Notes: generated from the sequence alone by a model not told the origin. DNA of 64,000 nt from Winogradskyella marina (GCF_015645385.1 NZ_JADOET010000006.1:62001-126000); one strand, 5' to 3'; shown: positions 45,011 through 54,413, counted from the first letter of the stretch. Numbers and translations: made by a program.

Positions 45011-46099
45011 ATGAATTCAAAAATAATAGCTAACGGTATTTTAAGAGCAGTGGGAATTATGCTGGCCGTAATTTTAGTTTTGTATTTCCTTTTCAAAATT
45101 CAGTCTGTAATCGTTTACATTCTTTTAGCTGTTGTTATTTCGTTAATCGGACGACCAATCATTTTATTTTTAAGAGAAAAATTAAAGTTCAATAACACCG
45201 TAGCTGTAGTAACCACAATGGTGGTTTTACTAGGTCTTTTTGTGGGTCTCATTGGTCTCTTTATCCCTTTAATTATTGAACAAGGGCAAAATTTAGCCTT
45301 ACTAAATATTGAGCAACTTCAAGTAAATATTGAAAATCTATACGACCAAATAATCACCTATTTTCAATTTAACCAAATAGATATTGAACAATCAATTGAA
45401 GACTCGCACTTGCTCTCAAAATTAGATTTTGCAGTAATACCTAACTTTTTAAACAGCTTTATCAGTGGCTTAGGTAGTTTTAGTATTGGTTTGTTTTCAG
45501 TACTTTTTATTTCGTTCTTCTTTTTAAAGGACAGCAAGTTATTTGAAGATGGTTTAATGACTTTTATTCCAAGTGGAAATGAAAAACGTTCTAAACGCTC
45601 AATTACAACTATCAAAGACTTATTATCGCGCTATTTTGTTGGACTTATCTTTCAAATTTTAATCCTATTTGTTATTTATACCATCATTTTATTAGTCTTT
45701 GATATTGACAACGCCATAGTCATTGCATTTTTATGTGCGCTACTTAATCTTGTGCCTTATGTTGGCCCTTTAGTAAGTGGGTTTTTAATGCTGCTACTAA
45801 GTATGTCAAGCAATTTAGGTGAAAGCTTTAGTGACGTTATTTTACCAAAAACGACTTATGTAATGATTGGTTTTATTATTGCACAATTGGTCGATAATTT
45901 CTTTAGTCAGCCATACATTTTTTCGAAAAGTGTAAAATCTCATCCTTTGGAAATTTTCTTAGTAATTATCATAGCAGGTATTTTATTTGGTGTGGTTGGT
46001 ATGATTGTAGCTATTCCAACGTACACAGCTATAAAGGTTGTTTTAAAAGAGTTTTTATCAGATTACAATATCGTTAAAAAATTCACTAAAAACTTATAG
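45011..46099 (+). CDS. AI-2E family transporter
   Basis: A 362-residue integral membrane protein with about eight transmembrane helices. The pattern of the family (PF01594) is seen in IYILLAVVISLIGRPII, LCALLNLVPYVGPLVSGFLM and AGILFGVVGMIVAIPTYTAIK at the end. Members export autoinducer-2 (TqsA) or act as sodium/proton antiporters; the substrate here is unknown. It is followed after seven bases by a methyltransferase gene. Confidence 0.92.
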   Translation: MNSKIIANGILRAVGIMLAVILVLYFLFKIQSVIVYILLAVVISLIGRPIILFLREKLKFNNTVAVVTTMVVLLGLFVGLIGLFIPLIIEQGQNLALLNIEQLQVNIENLYDQIITYFQFNQIDIEQSIEDSHLLSKLDFAVIPNFLNSFISGLGSFSIGLFSVLFISFFFLKDSKLFEDGLMTFIPSGNEKRSKRSITTIKDLLSRYFVGLIFQILILFVIYTIILLVFDIDNAIVIAFLCALLNLVPYVGPLVSGFLMLLLSMSSNLGESFSDVILPKTTYVMIGFIIAQLVDNFFSQPYIFSKSVKSHPLEIFLVIIIAGILFGVVGMIVAIPTYTAIKVVLKEFLSDYNIVKKFTKNL

Positions 46100-46106
46100 T
46101 ATTAGA

Positions 46107-47288
46107 TTGAACGAATCCTTACTACATATTGATATTCAGAGTTTTATAACTGATAATATAAACTCAAACACTTTAGACTTATTATTAAAAGGTGTACCGT
46201 TTGAAACCGTTGATTCAAAATTAATTATAGAACAAATTGAAGCAAAAAAACGATGCCAAAAAAAGTTACCGACCTGGTTTAACGCTAAGAACATATACTA
46301 TCCTAATAAGCTAAATATTGAACAAACGTCTTCAGAAACAACTGCTGAGTTTAAAGCAAGTTTAGTTGCTAGAAAAACACTTATTGATCTCACAGGAGGC
46401 TTTGGGGTTGATGCGTATTATTTCTCAAAACAAGTACATCATGTTACGCATTGTGAAATTAACTCTAAACTGTCAGCAATAGTAAAACATAATGCAGAAA
46501 CGCTCAACATTTCTAATATTACATGCATTAACGACAATGGAATTGAAGCCTTAAAAGATATCGATAAACCATTCGATTGGATTTATGTAGATCCATCGCG
46601 TCGCGACGATTCTAAACAAAAAGTGTTTCTGCTTTCCGATTGTGAACCTAACATAAAAACGCATCAAGATGTATTTTTAAAGTATGCTAAAAATGTGATG
46701 ATTAAAACCTCACCATTGTTAGATTTAACAGCGACACTTTTAGATATAACAAACGTCAAAACGATTTATGTGGTTGCAGTACATAATGAGGTTAAAGAGT
46801 TACTATGGATTTTAGAACGGCATTTTGAAGGAGATGTTGAGATAAAAACGGTTAACATTCAAAAATCGAACACGCAGTATTTTAGTTTTAAATTTAGTGA
46901 TGAGCCTGAAGCAATAGAAACTTACAATGAACCACTCACCTATTTATACGAGCCAAATGCTGCCGTTTTAAAATCGGGTGGTTTTAACTCTGTAAGTCAA
47001 CTTCTAAAAGTTGATAAACTGCACAAGCACTCTCATTTATATACTTCAGAGGAGCTTATAGATTTTCCTGGTAGACAATTTAAAATTGAAAAGGTATTGC
47101 CTTATAACAAAAAGGTTTTTTCAAAAGAAAACATAACAAAAGCGAATGTTACCACTCGTAATTTTCCATTGTCTGTAAATGATATTCGAAAAAAACTAAA
47201 AATCAAAGACGGAGGACATACGTATTTGTTTTTTACAACAAACCTAAATGAAGAAAAAATAGTTTTAGTTTGTTCAAAGGTTAATTAA
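46107..47288 (+). CDS. Class I SAM-dependent methyltransferase, THUMP-like
   Basis: A 393-residue protein whose central methyltransferase has motif I LIDLTGGFGVDAYYFS, motif II HCEINSKLS, and the catalytic DPSRRD in FDWIYVDPSRRDDSK. The C-terminal third (THUMP-like domain; PNAAVLKSGGFNSV, then FPGRQFKIEKVLPYN) is the known companion in Bacteroidota. The target is likely RNA but unknown. The start is TTG at 46107, eight bases after the previous stop; there is no ATG nearby that keeps the N-terminal residues. Confidence 0.88.
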   Translation: MNESLLHIDIQSFITDNINSNTLDLLLKGVPFETVDSKLIIEQIEAKKRCQKKLPTWFNAKNIYYPNKLNIEQTSSETTAEFKASLVARKTLIDLTGGFGVDAYYFSKQVHHVTHCEINSKLSAIVKHNAETLNISNITCINDNGIEALKDIDKPFDWIYVDPSRRDDSKQKVFLLSDCEPNIKTHQDVFLKYAKNVMIKTSPLLDLTATLLDITNVKTIYVVAVHNEVKELLWILERHFEGDVEIKTVNIQKSNTQYFSFKFSDEPEAIETYNEPLTYLYEPNAAVLKSGGFNSVSQLLKVDKLHKHSHLYTSEELIDFPGRQFKIEKVLPYNKKVFSKENITKANVTTRNFPLSVNDIRKKLKIKDGGHTYLFFTTNLNEEKIVLVCSKVN

Positions 47289-47292
47289 GTTA

Positions 47293-47886
47293 TTACAAAA
47301 AGCCTTTTTGCGCAATAACCATTTCATTTCCCCAAAGTTTTACTAAATATGAAATATCTATAGGAAAGAAGGATGAAGAGCCATCTGTATTATATTTCAC
47401 GGGACATTCTATACGATTACCGTCTAAAATTTCAGATTTATTTTTACCATTATCAGAAATATAGATAACACCAGAATCAATTTTCTCGTACACTTTTTTT
47501 AAATCTATAATCGCGAATTTTAGAAATTTGGAAGACTCATTTACCTCCTGTTTTGAGCAATCTAAAATTCCGTAAGTAAAATAATGAGCTTTCATTTTAA
47601 AGTATTCTGATTCGTGACGGTCTTGGTGTTTATTTTCATCACGCCTATAACGAATTGTAAAATCAGTAAAAGATTTATATGTCTTTTCTCTAAAACGTTC
47701 TTGCACAGTTTTTACAACATTTTCATTTAAAAAAACGTAATCAATACCGACAGTCATATCAATATATTTAGCGTAACTTTTCTTTAATTTAACTTCTTTC
47801 CAGTTAATGGGTTTATAAATGCTAGGTAATGCAATATGTTTATGCACATAATCTGTAAAAGCTCTATCATTTTTATATTTAGACAT
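47293..47886 (-). CDS. Uncharacterised soluble protein
   Basis: A 197-residue, basic protein with no signal or membrane segment. It contains DRAFTDYVHKHIALPSIYKPI near the start, RYRRDENKHQDRHESEYFKM in the middle and a C-terminus ending LWGNEMVIAQKGFL. No family recognised. It has a TAnnTTTG-type promoter (47897-47930) and stands alone, converging on the methyltransferase and divergent from the tRNA array. It may be a lineage-specific gene. Confidence 0.65.
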   Translation of the reverse strand: MSKYKNDRAFTDYVHKHIALPSIYKPINWKEVKLKKSYAKYIDMTVGIDYVFLNENVVKTVQERFREKTYKSFTDFTIRYRRDENKHQDRHESEYFKMKAHYFTYGILDCSKQEVNESSKFLKFAIIDLKKVYEKIDSGVIYISDNGKNKSEILDGNRIECPVKYNTDGSSSFFPIDISYLVKLWGNEMVIAQKGFL

Positions 47887-47896
47887 TTTAAAATTT

Positions 47897-47930
47897 CAAA
47901 GTTATAGTTTTACTTTTGGTGGATTTACAA
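47897..47930 (-). promoter_or_regulatory. Promoter for the 47293 gene
   Basis: Minus-strand TTG (47930-47928), 23 bases, then TAACTTTG (47904-47897), a consensus -7 box ending 10 bases before the ATG. Confidence 0.5.
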
Positions 47931-48012
47931 CACAAATTATTCTTATACCAATCTGATAAATATACACTTAAATAAATGATATAAAATTTTATAAAAAAAC
48001 TCAAAAAAATTG

Positions 48013-48043
48013 TTGCGTTCTTTAAAATGTTGCGTTACATTTG
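48013..48043 (+). promoter_or_regulatory. Promoter of the tRNA array
   Basis: TTG (48013-48015), 20-base spacer, TACATTTG (48036-48043). It fits the Bacteroidota consensus exactly and lies 34 bases before tRNA-Ser. Confidence 0.75.
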
Positions 48044-48077
48044 CATCCGCATTTGAAGGAATGTTCTTTTATATATT

Positions 48078-48166
48078 GGAGAGGTGCCTGAGTGGCCGAA
48101 AGGAGCGGTTTGCTAAATCGTCGTAGGTGGAAACACTTACCCAGGGTTCGAATCCCTGTCTCTCCG
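48078..48166 (+). tRNA. tRNA-Ser (GCT)
   Basis: An 89-base class II tRNA. Acceptor GGAGAGG pairs with TCTCTCC; the anticodon loop is TTGCTAA (anticodon GCT, reads AGC/AGU), followed by a long variable arm and the T loop TTCGAAT. Discriminator G. CCA is not encoded. Confidence 0.95.
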
Positions 48167-48221
48167 CTAGTTTTACTGCAGCTTATGCGATTCTGTAAGT
48201 AATATTAATGATAATCATTTT

Positions 48222-48296
48222 CGGGGTGTAGCGTAGCCCGGTTATCGCGCCACGTTTGGGACGTGGAGGCCGCAGGTTCGAATCCTGCCACCCCGA
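48222..48296 (+). tRNA. tRNA-Pro (TGG)
   Basis: A 75-base tRNA. Acceptor CGGGGTG pairs with CACCCCG; anticodon stem CCACG/CGTGG with loop TTTGGGA (anticodon TGG); T arm GCAGG-TTCGAAT-CCTGC; discriminator A. CCA not encoded. Confidence 0.96.
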
Positions 48297-48329
48297 CTTT
48301 TATTGAATTTTTAGAGTTTTACTCTAAAT

Positions 48330-48403
<74 letters not shown>

Positions 48404-48407
48404 CAAG

Positions 48408-48437
48408 AAGCCTTAACATTTATGTTGAGGCTTTTTT
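48408..48437 (+). terminator. Terminator after tRNA-Arg
   Basis: AAGCCTTAACA pairs with TGTTGAGGCTT (one G-T pair) around TTTA, followed by TTTT. The same hairpin type, with a changed loop, follows the broken tRNA copy. Confidence 0.75.
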
Positions 48438-48516
48438 GTGTTTTATAATGATGTTTACTAGCTATATTTTATTCTGAATTAAAAAATAAAAAGCAAAAGA
48501 GATTATACATAAACGG

Positions 48517-48625
48517 ATTAATGACCTTATGAAATAGAGCATCCCAATTTATAATCGGGACGGTCCTAGGTTCGAATCCTAGTGCGATCACAAGAAGCCT
48601 AACTAGAAATAGTGAGGCTTTTTTT
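48517..48625 (+). pseudogene. Broken second copy of tRNA-Arg plus its terminator
   Basis: Forty bases (48561-48600), from CGGTCCTAGG to the start of the terminator stem, are identical to 48374-48413 of tRNA-Arg. ATAGAGCA at 48534-48541 also matches. The anticodon-arm region (TCCCAATTTATAATCGGGA) forms a different, longer stem. The 5' acceptor strand and most of the D arm are missing, so the cloverleaf cannot close. A terminator hairpin (48595-48620 plus T tract) follows. A recombination or insertion scar rather than a working tRNA. Confidence 0.7.
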
Positions 48626-48750
48626 AGTGTGGTTTCGGTACGTATTCTACAATCTATATTTTATTCACAATATCCTAAAACAAGTTCTATGTTGGACGAA
48701 CAATATTTTTTATAGTTTAAAAAAATCACAGTATTTCTAAGAAATATTTA

Positions 48751-48758
48751 TATATTTG
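48751..48758 (+). promoter_or_regulatory. TATATTTG -7 box for tRNA-Gly
   Basis: A perfect TAnnTTTG match 18 bases before tRNA-Gly, after the terminator of the broken tRNA copy. It indicates a second transcript for tRNA-Gly, tRNA-Tyr and perhaps the histone-like gene. Confidence 0.6.
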
Positions 48759-48776
48759 CGCTCGCTTACCAAAAAT

Positions 48777-48849
48777 GCGAGAGTAGCTCAGTTGGTAGAG
48801 CGTCAGCCTTCCAAGCTGAATGTCGCCGGTTCGAACCCGGTCTCTCGCT
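48777..48849 (+). tRNA. tRNA-Gly (TCC)
   Basis: A 73-base tRNA. Acceptor GCGAGAG pairs with CTCTCGC; anticodon stem TCAGC/GCTGA with loop CTTCCAA (anticodon TCC); T arm GCCGG-TTCGAAC-CCGGT; discriminator T. CCA not encoded. Confidence 0.96.
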
Positions 48850-48850
48850 C

Positions 48851-48882
48851 AAAAGACTTCATCAGTTTATGAAGTCTTTTTA
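48851..48882 (+). terminator. Hairpin between tRNA-Gly and tRNA-Tyr
   Basis: AAAAGACTTCAT pairs perfectly with ATGAAGTCTTTT around CAGTTT. It may end the tRNA-Gly transcript. Confidence 0.75.
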
Positions 48883-48943
48883 AATTTATAAAACACACAT
48901 TAATTAATTTTATAGTGTATTAAATATAGATTTTTAAGCTTTG

Positions 48944-49025
<82 letters not shown>

Positions 49026-49046
49026 CTATAATTTAAAACAAAACTT

Positions 49047-49223
49047 ATGAAAGAACTTATTGAAAATATCCAAAGTACTTACGAATCTTTTAACTCTGAT
49101 GCAGATTCACAATTAGAAAGTGGAAATAAAGCAGCAGGTACACGAGCTAGAAAAGCTTCTTTAGCTTTAGAAAAGCTTTTAAAAGAATTCCGTAAGGTTT
49201 CTGTAGCGGAATCTAAAAAATAA
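49047..49223 (+). CDS. Histone H1/Hc1-like DNA-binding protein
   Basis: A 58-residue protein. The start MKELIENIQSTYESFNSDAD, the middle GNKAAGTRARKASLALEKLL and the basic end KEFRKVSVAESKK match the small histone H1-like (Hc1) family of Bacteroidota, thought to bind DNA through lysine and arginine-rich helices. It is clearly bounded: 22 bases after tRNA-Tyr and ended by a strong terminator (49231-49266), so it is probably transcribed together with the tRNA. Too short for most gene finders but unmistakable in pattern. Confidence 0.88.
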   Translation: MKELIENIQSTYESFNSDADSQLESGNKAAGTRARKASLALEKLLKEFRKVSVAESKK

Positions 49224-49230
49224 TTACTAA

Positions 49231-49266
49231 AAACTCCTCTTTAAAAATAAAGAGGAGTTTTTTTTT
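49231..49266. terminator. Terminator after the histone-like gene
   Basis: AAACTCCTCTTTA pairs with TAAAGAGGAGTTT around AAAA, followed by six or more T. It also lies just downstream of the convergent LRR gene. Confidence 0.9.
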
Positions 49267-49299
49267 ACAAAGTAATTACTTATTAATTTCTATTCCCGT

Positions 49300-51801
49300 T
49301 TATACCCTAAAAGGTACTTCACTATCTATATCATCAAAATTACGTTGAGACACTAATTTATGTTCTAAAGGTTCATAGAGTTCAGATTTCATATTGCTAC
49401 CATTAAATTTAGAGGTCCAATACACTAATTTTTGTAGGTTAAGGTTTCTAAAGTCTTCGGATACCTTTTCAGAAAATTCACAACCGCTAATACTTAATAC
49501 TTCCAGCTGTGTTAATGATGCTAGTTCTACCGGTAAAACAACTTGTTTGAAATTGTTTATTCCTAAAACACGTAGATTTTTTAGATTGGCAATCCAAGTT
49601 GGTATTTTTTCCTCTTTATGATGTGCTCTGATAAAAAGCGTTTCTAAATTCAACTCAGAAATCGATTCAGGATATTTATCTCCATTTTCATCTAACCCTT
49701 CTAACCAAAGGTGCTTTAAAGTATTCCAACGCGATATTGCTTCAATACTTTCATCACTGATGTTATTACAATGTATCAGTTTCACTGCTTCAATAGTATC
49801 AACATTTAGATTGTCTATGGTTTTAAGCGCGACACTTTGCATTCTTAATTTTTTAAGCTTCGGTAAAGTTACAGCAGGAAAAGCATTAAAACCTTTGGCT
49901 TCAAATACCCCTAAAAACTCAAGGTTTGGTGTATGTGTTAATAAATGCTCTAAAGCTTCGGTACTTCCATTATAATCATCAATTCGTAATACTTTTAGAT
50001 TCGGGTGTTTAAAAACGGTTAATGCATTGTTATGTTCTGGATTGTCTTTCTTAAACGTAATCGTGAGCGTTTTTAAATTCACGAAGTTTTTAAGTAAACT
50101 TCCTAATTGACTCACATCACTGGTAAAATCAAACGATTCAATTTTTTCTGGATACCTAAATTTTTCAAAATCTAATACATTATTTACATCATCATTTCTA
50201 TGTCCTAAATCAAATTTAGCAGCACCAATTACCGTATAAAATTCTTGTAAATTAAGTATTGGTGTGGCCTTAACTTCCAAATGAGACACATCAAACTGTT
50301 CTGTTCCTGCTTTTATGCCTTTAATTTCTGAAATAGTTAAATTGGTAATATGTTTAGGTAAATGGTCGGTGTCTACAACTAAAGCACTCGCATTTTTAAT
50401 GGTCAGGTTTTCTAACTGCGTTATTTTTGAAAACACATTAGGAAAAATTCTAACAGCTAATTTTATATCTTTAGTATGCCACTCTTTAAATCTGTATAAT
50501 TCTACATTTTTAAGTTTTGTACATTGCTCAATACCTTCAAAAAGCCAATCTAATTTATGCTCTAGTTTGTAATGAAGCGTAGTTAGATTCTTAAATACAG
50601 CTAATGATGTTTTATGCGGAATTTCTGGTGCTTCACAATCTACTGTAATCGTCTTTAAATTAGGAAAAAACGAAGCATTGTCTAACACAAAGTTCAGAAG
50701 TTTAGGCGAATCTATTCCTATAGACTCTCGCAGACTAACTTCCGTCATTGGTGCAATATTTATATAACTATTCCCAATTTTGGTCACTAATTTAGGTCTA
50801 GACTCATCTCCAAAAAATAAGGTAGATGATATGGAATCTATCTTAGGGGCATGAAGTTCAAAAAGTTCTAATTTTGGTAAATCTTCAAAACCATATGGTA
50901 AGCTAGCTATGCTTTTAGATAAAACCTGAAACTCTTTTAGTTTCTTTAAATGGCTAACATCTCTAGGTAATGCTGTTAATTCATTTAAGTAAAACAATTC
51001 TATACGTTTTAAAGATGCAGGAAACACGACTTGAGACAGGTCTTGCACGCCTACATAACGTAGTTTGAATACTTTTAATTCAGTAAGGTTTGTTAGCCAA
51101 TTAAAATCGGTTAGATTCATATTAGGAATAATTTTTCCAATCCAATAATCACCTTCAATACGTATTTTTTTTAAGGCTGTTAACTGAGACATTGTACTTG
51201 GAAACTTTTTTAAAGAAGGCGCAACAAGCTTTAGTTTTTTTAAATTTGATAAATTACCAAAATCTTCTGGTAGCTGTTCATAATCACCTTCTAGATCTAT
51301 TTCTTCTAAAGACGTTAATTTTGATATCTCTTTAATAATACTATCATATTTATTGCCTTGTCGTTTTAAATGGATTTCTAAACTTTTTACGCCGTTAAAT
51401 CGGCTTAATATATGTGGATGTTCTAACAAGCGATCTAAAAAATCTGTCGAAGAATGAAAAAACCATAGTTCTGATGCTCCACCAATTAGGTTATATAATT
51501 TAAGAAGGTCTAAGTCTTCAGATAGCAATCCATATTCTAAAATAGAAATCATTCTGGCTACGCGCTTTCCTTTTTGTGTTATTTTTTTTCGACTTTTAAA
51601 AGCTAATTGCAAAGCTTCTGGGGCTTGTTTTTTTATGATGTTAGCACACTCTGTTCTATTTTTTTTATTAGATGTTGCTTTTGCAATCACAAAAATTTCA
51701 TAATAAAAATCCTCTGGAAAGTTTTTACACTTTTTAATGTCTTCATAATATTCATCCATTGTATAAAACTTGAAAACAGGTGTTTCTACTGGTTTTGTCA
51801 T
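49300..51801 (-). CDS. Cytoplasmic leucine-rich-repeat protein, copy 1
   Basis: An 833-residue protein without signal peptide or membrane helix. An N-terminal helical domain (about residues 20-110) holds FPEDFYYEIFVIAKATSNKK and NIIKKQAPEALQLAFKSRKK, almost identical to the neighbouring paralogue. From about 150 to the end there are many leucine-rich repeats of the LxxLxxLxL type (LTSLEEIDLEGDYEQLPEDF, LKKLKLVAPSLKKFP, LRVLGINNFKQVVLP). The family usually mediates protein-protein recognition. It is the second of two tandem LRR genes, both divergent from a giant DUF4132 gene. No catalytic domain seen; partner unknown. Confidence 0.85.
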   Translation of the reverse strand: MTKPVETPVFKFYTMDEYYEDIKKCKNFPEDFYYEIFVIAKATSNKKNRTECANIIKKQAPEALQLAFKSRKKITQKGKRVARMISILEYGLLSEDLDLLKLYNLIGGASELWFFHSSTDFLDRLLEHPHILSRFNGVKSLEIHLKRQGNKYDSIIKEISKLTSLEEIDLEGDYEQLPEDFGNLSNLKKLKLVAPSLKKFPSTMSQLTALKKIRIEGDYWIGKIIPNMNLTDFNWLTNLTELKVFKLRYVGVQDLSQVVFPASLKRIELFYLNELTALPRDVSHLKKLKEFQVLSKSIASLPYGFEDLPKLELFELHAPKIDSISSTLFFGDESRPKLVTKIGNSYINIAPMTEVSLRESIGIDSPKLLNFVLDNASFFPNLKTITVDCEAPEIPHKTSLAVFKNLTTLHYKLEHKLDWLFEGIEQCTKLKNVELYRFKEWHTKDIKLAVRIFPNVFSKITQLENLTIKNASALVVDTDHLPKHITNLTISEIKGIKAGTEQFDVSHLEVKATPILNLQEFYTVIGAAKFDLGHRNDDVNNVLDFEKFRYPEKIESFDFTSDVSQLGSLLKNFVNLKTLTITFKKDNPEHNNALTVFKHPNLKVLRIDDYNGSTEALEHLLTHTPNLEFLGVFEAKGFNAFPAVTLPKLKKLRMQSVALKTIDNLNVDTIEAVKLIHCNNISDESIEAISRWNTLKHLWLEGLDENGDKYPESISELNLETLFIRAHHKEEKIPTWIANLKNLRVLGINNFKQVVLPVELASLTQLEVLSISGCEFSEKVSEDFRNLNLQKLVYWTSKFNGSNMKSELYEPLEHKLVSQRNFDDIDSEVPFRV

Positions 51802-51880
51802 AGTAATCGTTAATTTTTAAAGTATAAATTTCTTTTTGAAACAGTTTTTTTGAATTGCGGTAGGTTGTGCTTTAATTTCT

Positions 51881-54391
51881 TTAACAGTACAGATTATATT
51901 TTTCATCTCTGTTATCAAAATCCTCTTTTAATATTTTATTTCCAGCTAATGCGTAAAATTTAGAGGATTTCATATTGTTTCCATTAAATTTTGAATACCT
52001 GTAAATTAAATCCTCTAAATTCAGATTCTTAAATTTATCAGAGACTTGTTCTGTAAAATCACAGCCTCTGATACTCATTATTTTTAATTGGGTTAATTCG
52101 GCTAATTCTTCTGGTAATGGACAATAAAACTGTTCTATTCCTAGAACTCGTAAGGATTTCATTCTGCCTATCCATTTTGGTATTTGTCTTTTAGTTAAAA
52201 ATCCATCAATAAAAAAGGTGTCTAAATTTAAGTCTGCAATGGTCTCTGGGTAGGTTTCAAGATCTTTACTAATGTGTTCTAACCAAAGAAACTTAAGCGT
52301 TTTCCAATGCGATGCCGTAACCATAGCATTGTAACCAAAATTGTCACAGAATAAAACTTTAAAAAGTTCTATGTTGGGCACTGTTAAGTTTTCTATAGAC
52401 TGTATATCATCGCTATAAAATAATTTCAGTGTTTTTAGTTTGTTTAAAGTAACTTTAGGTAAGTCGGCAAGTCCTACACAATCGTAAATTTCTAAAAATT
52501 CTAGATGAGGCGTATGCTCTAATAATAATTTAATAACACTAGTGTCACCATTAAAATTTTTAATGGTTAAGTTTTTTAAATTATGGTGTGTATAAGCGGT
52601 TAAACCATTGTTTTGTTCGGCATTATCTTTATTAAAATCAATGGTTAGTGTTTGTAAATTACAAAGTGCTTTTAATGCCTTATCTAAGCCTTTTACATTA
52701 CTATTAAATATGAAATTTTTAATGTTTTCAGGGTCTTTAAAATTATCAAAATCTAGAATCTCATTTTTAACTCTATTTTCATCGCCTAACTTCATTTTTT
52801 TAGCACGTATTACCGAATAAAATTTTTGCAATGCGGTAATAGGTGTATCTATTACTTTTATATGATTTACCTCAAAATCTTCAACACCTGGCTCAATGAC
52901 TTTTATATCTGTAATGGTAAGACTATCTGTCTTTATAGGTAAATAATCTGTATTTAAAACTAATGCTTTTGCACGGTGCACTTTTAAGGTTTGCAAATGC
53001 TCTATTCTAGAAAATGCTTGAGGGAAATTAGCAACATCAGCGTTTGTCATTTTGGCATTAGTCGCATCGTATATTCCGAAAATAAGAACGTCTTCTAGCT
53101 TTTTACATTCGTGAACACCCTCTAAAACCCATTCTAAATGATGTGCTAATCTATACTTAAGATTTTTAAGTTTTTTAAATGCAGAAAGCGTATGTGCACT
53201 TCTTCTTTTTGGTGCATCACAATTAATTTCTATCTCTTTTAAATTAGTAAAAGACAAGGCATTATCTAATACAAAACTAAGAAGCTCTGGATGAGTGAAA
53301 TCGATTCTTTTTAGCTTAGTTACAGGTGTTTCACCGTAAGGCATAAACTCTGTATGGAAACCTAGTAAACATTTAATATTTGGTCCAAAAATAAAAGATG
53401 CTGGAACTTTCTTTAATTTAGATAAATGAATAACTTCTAAAACCTCTAAGGTTTTAAATTCACTAACAGATGCAGGAAAGTGTTCTAGCTCCCTCATACC
53501 ACTTAGCCTTAATGTTTTTAGTTTTGGTAAGTGACCAAGTGTTTCTGGTAAAGCGGTTATATTTTCTAACCTAAAAAGCTCTAATTTTTTCAAACTTGCC
53601 GGAAGCTCTACATTAGAGAGGTCTTGTACCGTAAAAGAACCTATTCTTAAATGCTTTAAACTTGTCAATTCTTTAAGCCAAGTAAAGTTAACTATGTTAG
53701 GATTAGGCTCGTCATTACCAAAAGAAAAACTCCCCCTAAACTCCAACTTTTTAAGTGTTTTTAACTTGGTTATTCCTACGGGAATCCATACCAAATTAGG
53801 TGCTGCTAGTATAAACTCTTTTAAGTTAACTAATCGTTCTAGTTCTTCTGGTATGTATTTATAATCAATTTCAAGCTCAAGTTTCTCTAATGAGGTAAGT
53901 TGCGTTATGTTGTTTACAACGTTACTAAAACCTTCTTTCTGTTTAGAAGTGTTAATTGTTAATTCTTTAATGCCATTAAACTGACTTAAAAGCCGTGGTG
54001 TTTCTATGAAAAGTTCAATAACTTCTTTACTTCTATATTCAAGCGAAAGCGTTAAACGCTTACAAACAAGTGTGTATAGTTTACAAAGGTCTAAGTCTTC
54101 TGAAAGTACACCGTACTCTAATATAGTGATCAGCTTCTTGTTAAAAGATTGAGAATCTTGTATTGTCGTTATTTTTTTTCGGCTCTTAAAGGCGAGTTGT
54201 AAAGCTTCTGGTGCCTGTTTTTTTATGATATTGGCACATTCGGTTCTAATCTGCTTGTTTTTAGTAGATTTAGCAAGTACAAAAATCTCGTAATAAAAAT
54301 CTTCTGGGTAATTTTTACATCCTTTAATTTTTTCAAAAGATGTTTCGTCTTCATAAAAGTTGAAACCAAATTCGTGTTTAGCAAGTATCAT
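51881..54391 (-). CDS. Cytoplasmic leucine-rich-repeat protein, copy 2
   Basis: An 836-residue paralogue of the next gene on the same strand, with the same layout: an N-terminal helical domain (YPEDFYYEIFVLAKSTKNKQ, then NIIKKQAPEALQLAFKSRKK) and a long LRR region (LTSLEKLELEIDYKYIPEEL, LPKLKTLRLSGMRELEHFP, LTQLKIMSIRGCDFTEQVSD). No signal peptide, so cytoplasmic. The N-terminal domain and the C-terminal repeats are better conserved between the copies than the middle, as expected of a tandem duplication that diversified its recognition surface. A TAGGTTTG box lies 22 bases upstream (54421-54414). It is divergent from the DUF4132 gene 220 bases away, so they may be co-regulated. Confidence 0.85.
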   Translation of the reverse strand: MILAKHEFGFNFYEDETSFEKIKGCKNYPEDFYYEIFVLAKSTKNKQIRTECANIIKKQAPEALQLAFKSRKKITTIQDSQSFNKKLITILEYGVLSEDLDLCKLYTLVCKRLTLSLEYRSKEVIELFIETPRLLSQFNGIKELTINTSKQKEGFSNVVNNITQLTSLEKLELEIDYKYIPEELERLVNLKEFILAAPNLVWIPVGITKLKTLKKLEFRGSFSFGNDEPNPNIVNFTWLKELTSLKHLRIGSFTVQDLSNVELPASLKKLELFRLENITALPETLGHLPKLKTLRLSGMRELEHFPASVSEFKTLEVLEVIHLSKLKKVPASFIFGPNIKCLLGFHTEFMPYGETPVTKLKRIDFTHPELLSFVLDNALSFTNLKEIEINCDAPKRRSAHTLSAFKKLKNLKYRLAHHLEWVLEGVHECKKLEDVLIFGIYDATNAKMTNADVANFPQAFSRIEHLQTLKVHRAKALVLNTDYLPIKTDSLTITDIKVIEPGVEDFEVNHIKVIDTPITALQKFYSVIRAKKMKLGDENRVKNEILDFDNFKDPENIKNFIFNSNVKGLDKALKALCNLQTLTIDFNKDNAEQNNGLTAYTHHNLKNLTIKNFNGDTSVIKLLLEHTPHLEFLEIYDCVGLADLPKVTLNKLKTLKLFYSDDIQSIENLTVPNIELFKVLFCDNFGYNAMVTASHWKTLKFLWLEHISKDLETYPETIADLNLDTFFIDGFLTKRQIPKWIGRMKSLRVLGIEQFYCPLPEELAELTQLKIMSIRGCDFTEQVSDKFKNLNLEDLIYRYSKFNGNNMKSSKFYALAGNKILKEDFDNRDEKYNLYC

Positions 54392-54413
54392 AAGGCCGTT
54401 TAAGTTTATGTTA

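Noticed and set aside
48517-48590. Working tRNA-Ile (TAT)
   Set aside because: The 5' acceptor strand and D arm are absent and no upstream bases pair with the acceptor 3' strand.
49300-54391. Secreted LRR effectors or internalin-like surface proteins
   Set aside because: Neither LRR protein has a signal peptide, lipobox, sorting signal or type IX secretion C-terminal domain.
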